Of a stretch of 6,668 nucleotides of DNA, positions 6,351 through 6,668 are shown piece after piece. Location: the NCBI GenBank assembly GCA_946403565.1, contig CAMJAJ010000080.1:1-6668 (forward strand). Direction: 5' to 3'. The stretch's first letter is position 1. Each line of letters starts with the position of its first letter. The notes under the pieces are model-generated. The model did not search any database, was not told where the DNA came from, and was given only the letters and a program-made list of their open reading frames with translations. Both the position numbers and the translations under genes were made by a program. The DNA is from an uncultured Treponema sp. (GTDB lineage Bacteria; Spirochaetota; Spirochaetia; Treponematales; Treponemataceae).

Positions 6351-6668
6351 ATGAAGGTAGCCGTCTATGTGAACCTGCTGGAGCAGGAGTACCAGCTTGC
6401 CTTCTACAAGGCGTTCCAGAGCCGGGCCGCCCAGCTCTCGCTGGACACGGTGTGCATCCAGCAGGAGCGGCTTGACGAGTTCAACCCCAGGGAGGGCCTG
6501 TGCCCTTCCTCTTCCTTCCTTTCGGTGGACGGGGCCGTGTTCCTCTCGTCCTCCCTGATGAGCACCTCCCATATCCCCCTCTCCGAGGAGCTGAAAAGCA
6601 AGTTCCCGGGGGTTCCCCTGCTGATGGCGGGCATGCCCCTGCCCGGCATAAAGTCCGTGACCATCCGT
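6351..6668 (+). CDS. N-terminus of a probable LacI-type ligand-binding-fold protein (partial, cut by right edge)
   Basis: The frame stays open from ATG at 6351 to the window end, 106 codons, with the same GC-rich third positions as its neighbours. MKVAVYVNLLEQEYQLAFYK (1-20) looks like the first strand and helix of a type I periplasmic-binding-protein fold. DGAVFLSSSLM (60-70) and FPGVPLLMAGMPL (85-97) fit the later strands of such a domain, as seen in LacI-family regulators. There is no helix-turn-helix ahead of it and no signal peptide, so it would be a cytoplasmic sensor domain whose output domain lies beyond the window. In some spirochaetes such domains sit on GGDEF or other signalling modules, but that cannot be seen here. 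The gene is 13 bp after the U32 gene and shares its operon. The frame is well supported; the fold is judged by eye. Confidence 0.7.
   Translation, partial: MKVAVYVNLLEQEYQLAFYKAFQSRAAQLSLDTVCIQQERLDEFNPREGLCPSSSFLSVDGAVFLSSSLMSTSHIPLSEELKSKFPGVPLLMAGMPLPGIKSVTIR

Overview
The window is a compact, GC-rich bacterial chromosomal segment. The coding bias is strongly toward G or C at third positions, and intergenic space is almost absent apart from one divergent promoter region. It carries three complete housekeeping-type genes (rlmM, gyrA and a U32-family gene), one complete PilZ-domain gene, and two genes cut by the window edges. Nothing looks mobile: there are no insertion sequences, CRISPR arrays, tRNA or rRNA genes, and codon use is uniform. 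A GC-rich spirochaete of the Treponema type is my best guess. It rests on the combination of a PilZ gene, a long RlhA-like U32 protein, a periplasmic-binding-like regulator fragment and the spelling of the GyrA motifs. That assignment is an inference and is not proven by the sequence.

Left part, minus strand: a PilZ-domain protein (predicted c-di-GMP effector) is followed 27 bp later by rlmM, a 23S rRNA 2'-O-methyltransferase, as a two-gene operon read leftwards. Its last 17 bases overlap tail-to-tail with the 3' end of an unidentified plus-strand gene entering from the left edge.

Centre: bases 1442-1585 hold two back-to-back sigma70-type promoters. The leftward one (TTGACC, 17 bp, CATAAT) would start the pilZ transcript only about 3 nt before its ATG, so that mRNA would be leaderless or nearly so. 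The rightward one (TGGACT, 17 bp, TATGAT with an upstream TG) drives gyrA, which starts at TTG behind an AGGA ribosome site. Several short perfect inverted repeats overlap these promoter elements.

Right part, plus strand: gyrA, the U32-family gene and a gene running off the right edge are 6 and 13 bp apart and look like one operon. The U32 protein has the conserved cysteines expected for an iron-sulfur cluster. Its length and large C-terminal half resemble the 23S rRNA cytidine hydroxylase RlhA more than the shorter tRNA hydroxylases. In E. coli, RlmM and RlhA modify 23S residues only three nucleotides apart (C2498 and C2501), so the window may encode two modifiers of the same part of the peptidyl-transferase centre. 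The right-edge gene begins like a LacI-type ligand-binding domain without a DNA-binding head.

I see no convincing novel multi-gene system. The points most worth a second look are the near-leaderless pilZ promoter, the alanine in the GyrA quinolone region, the RlmM/U32 functional pairing, and the basic tail of the U32 protein.
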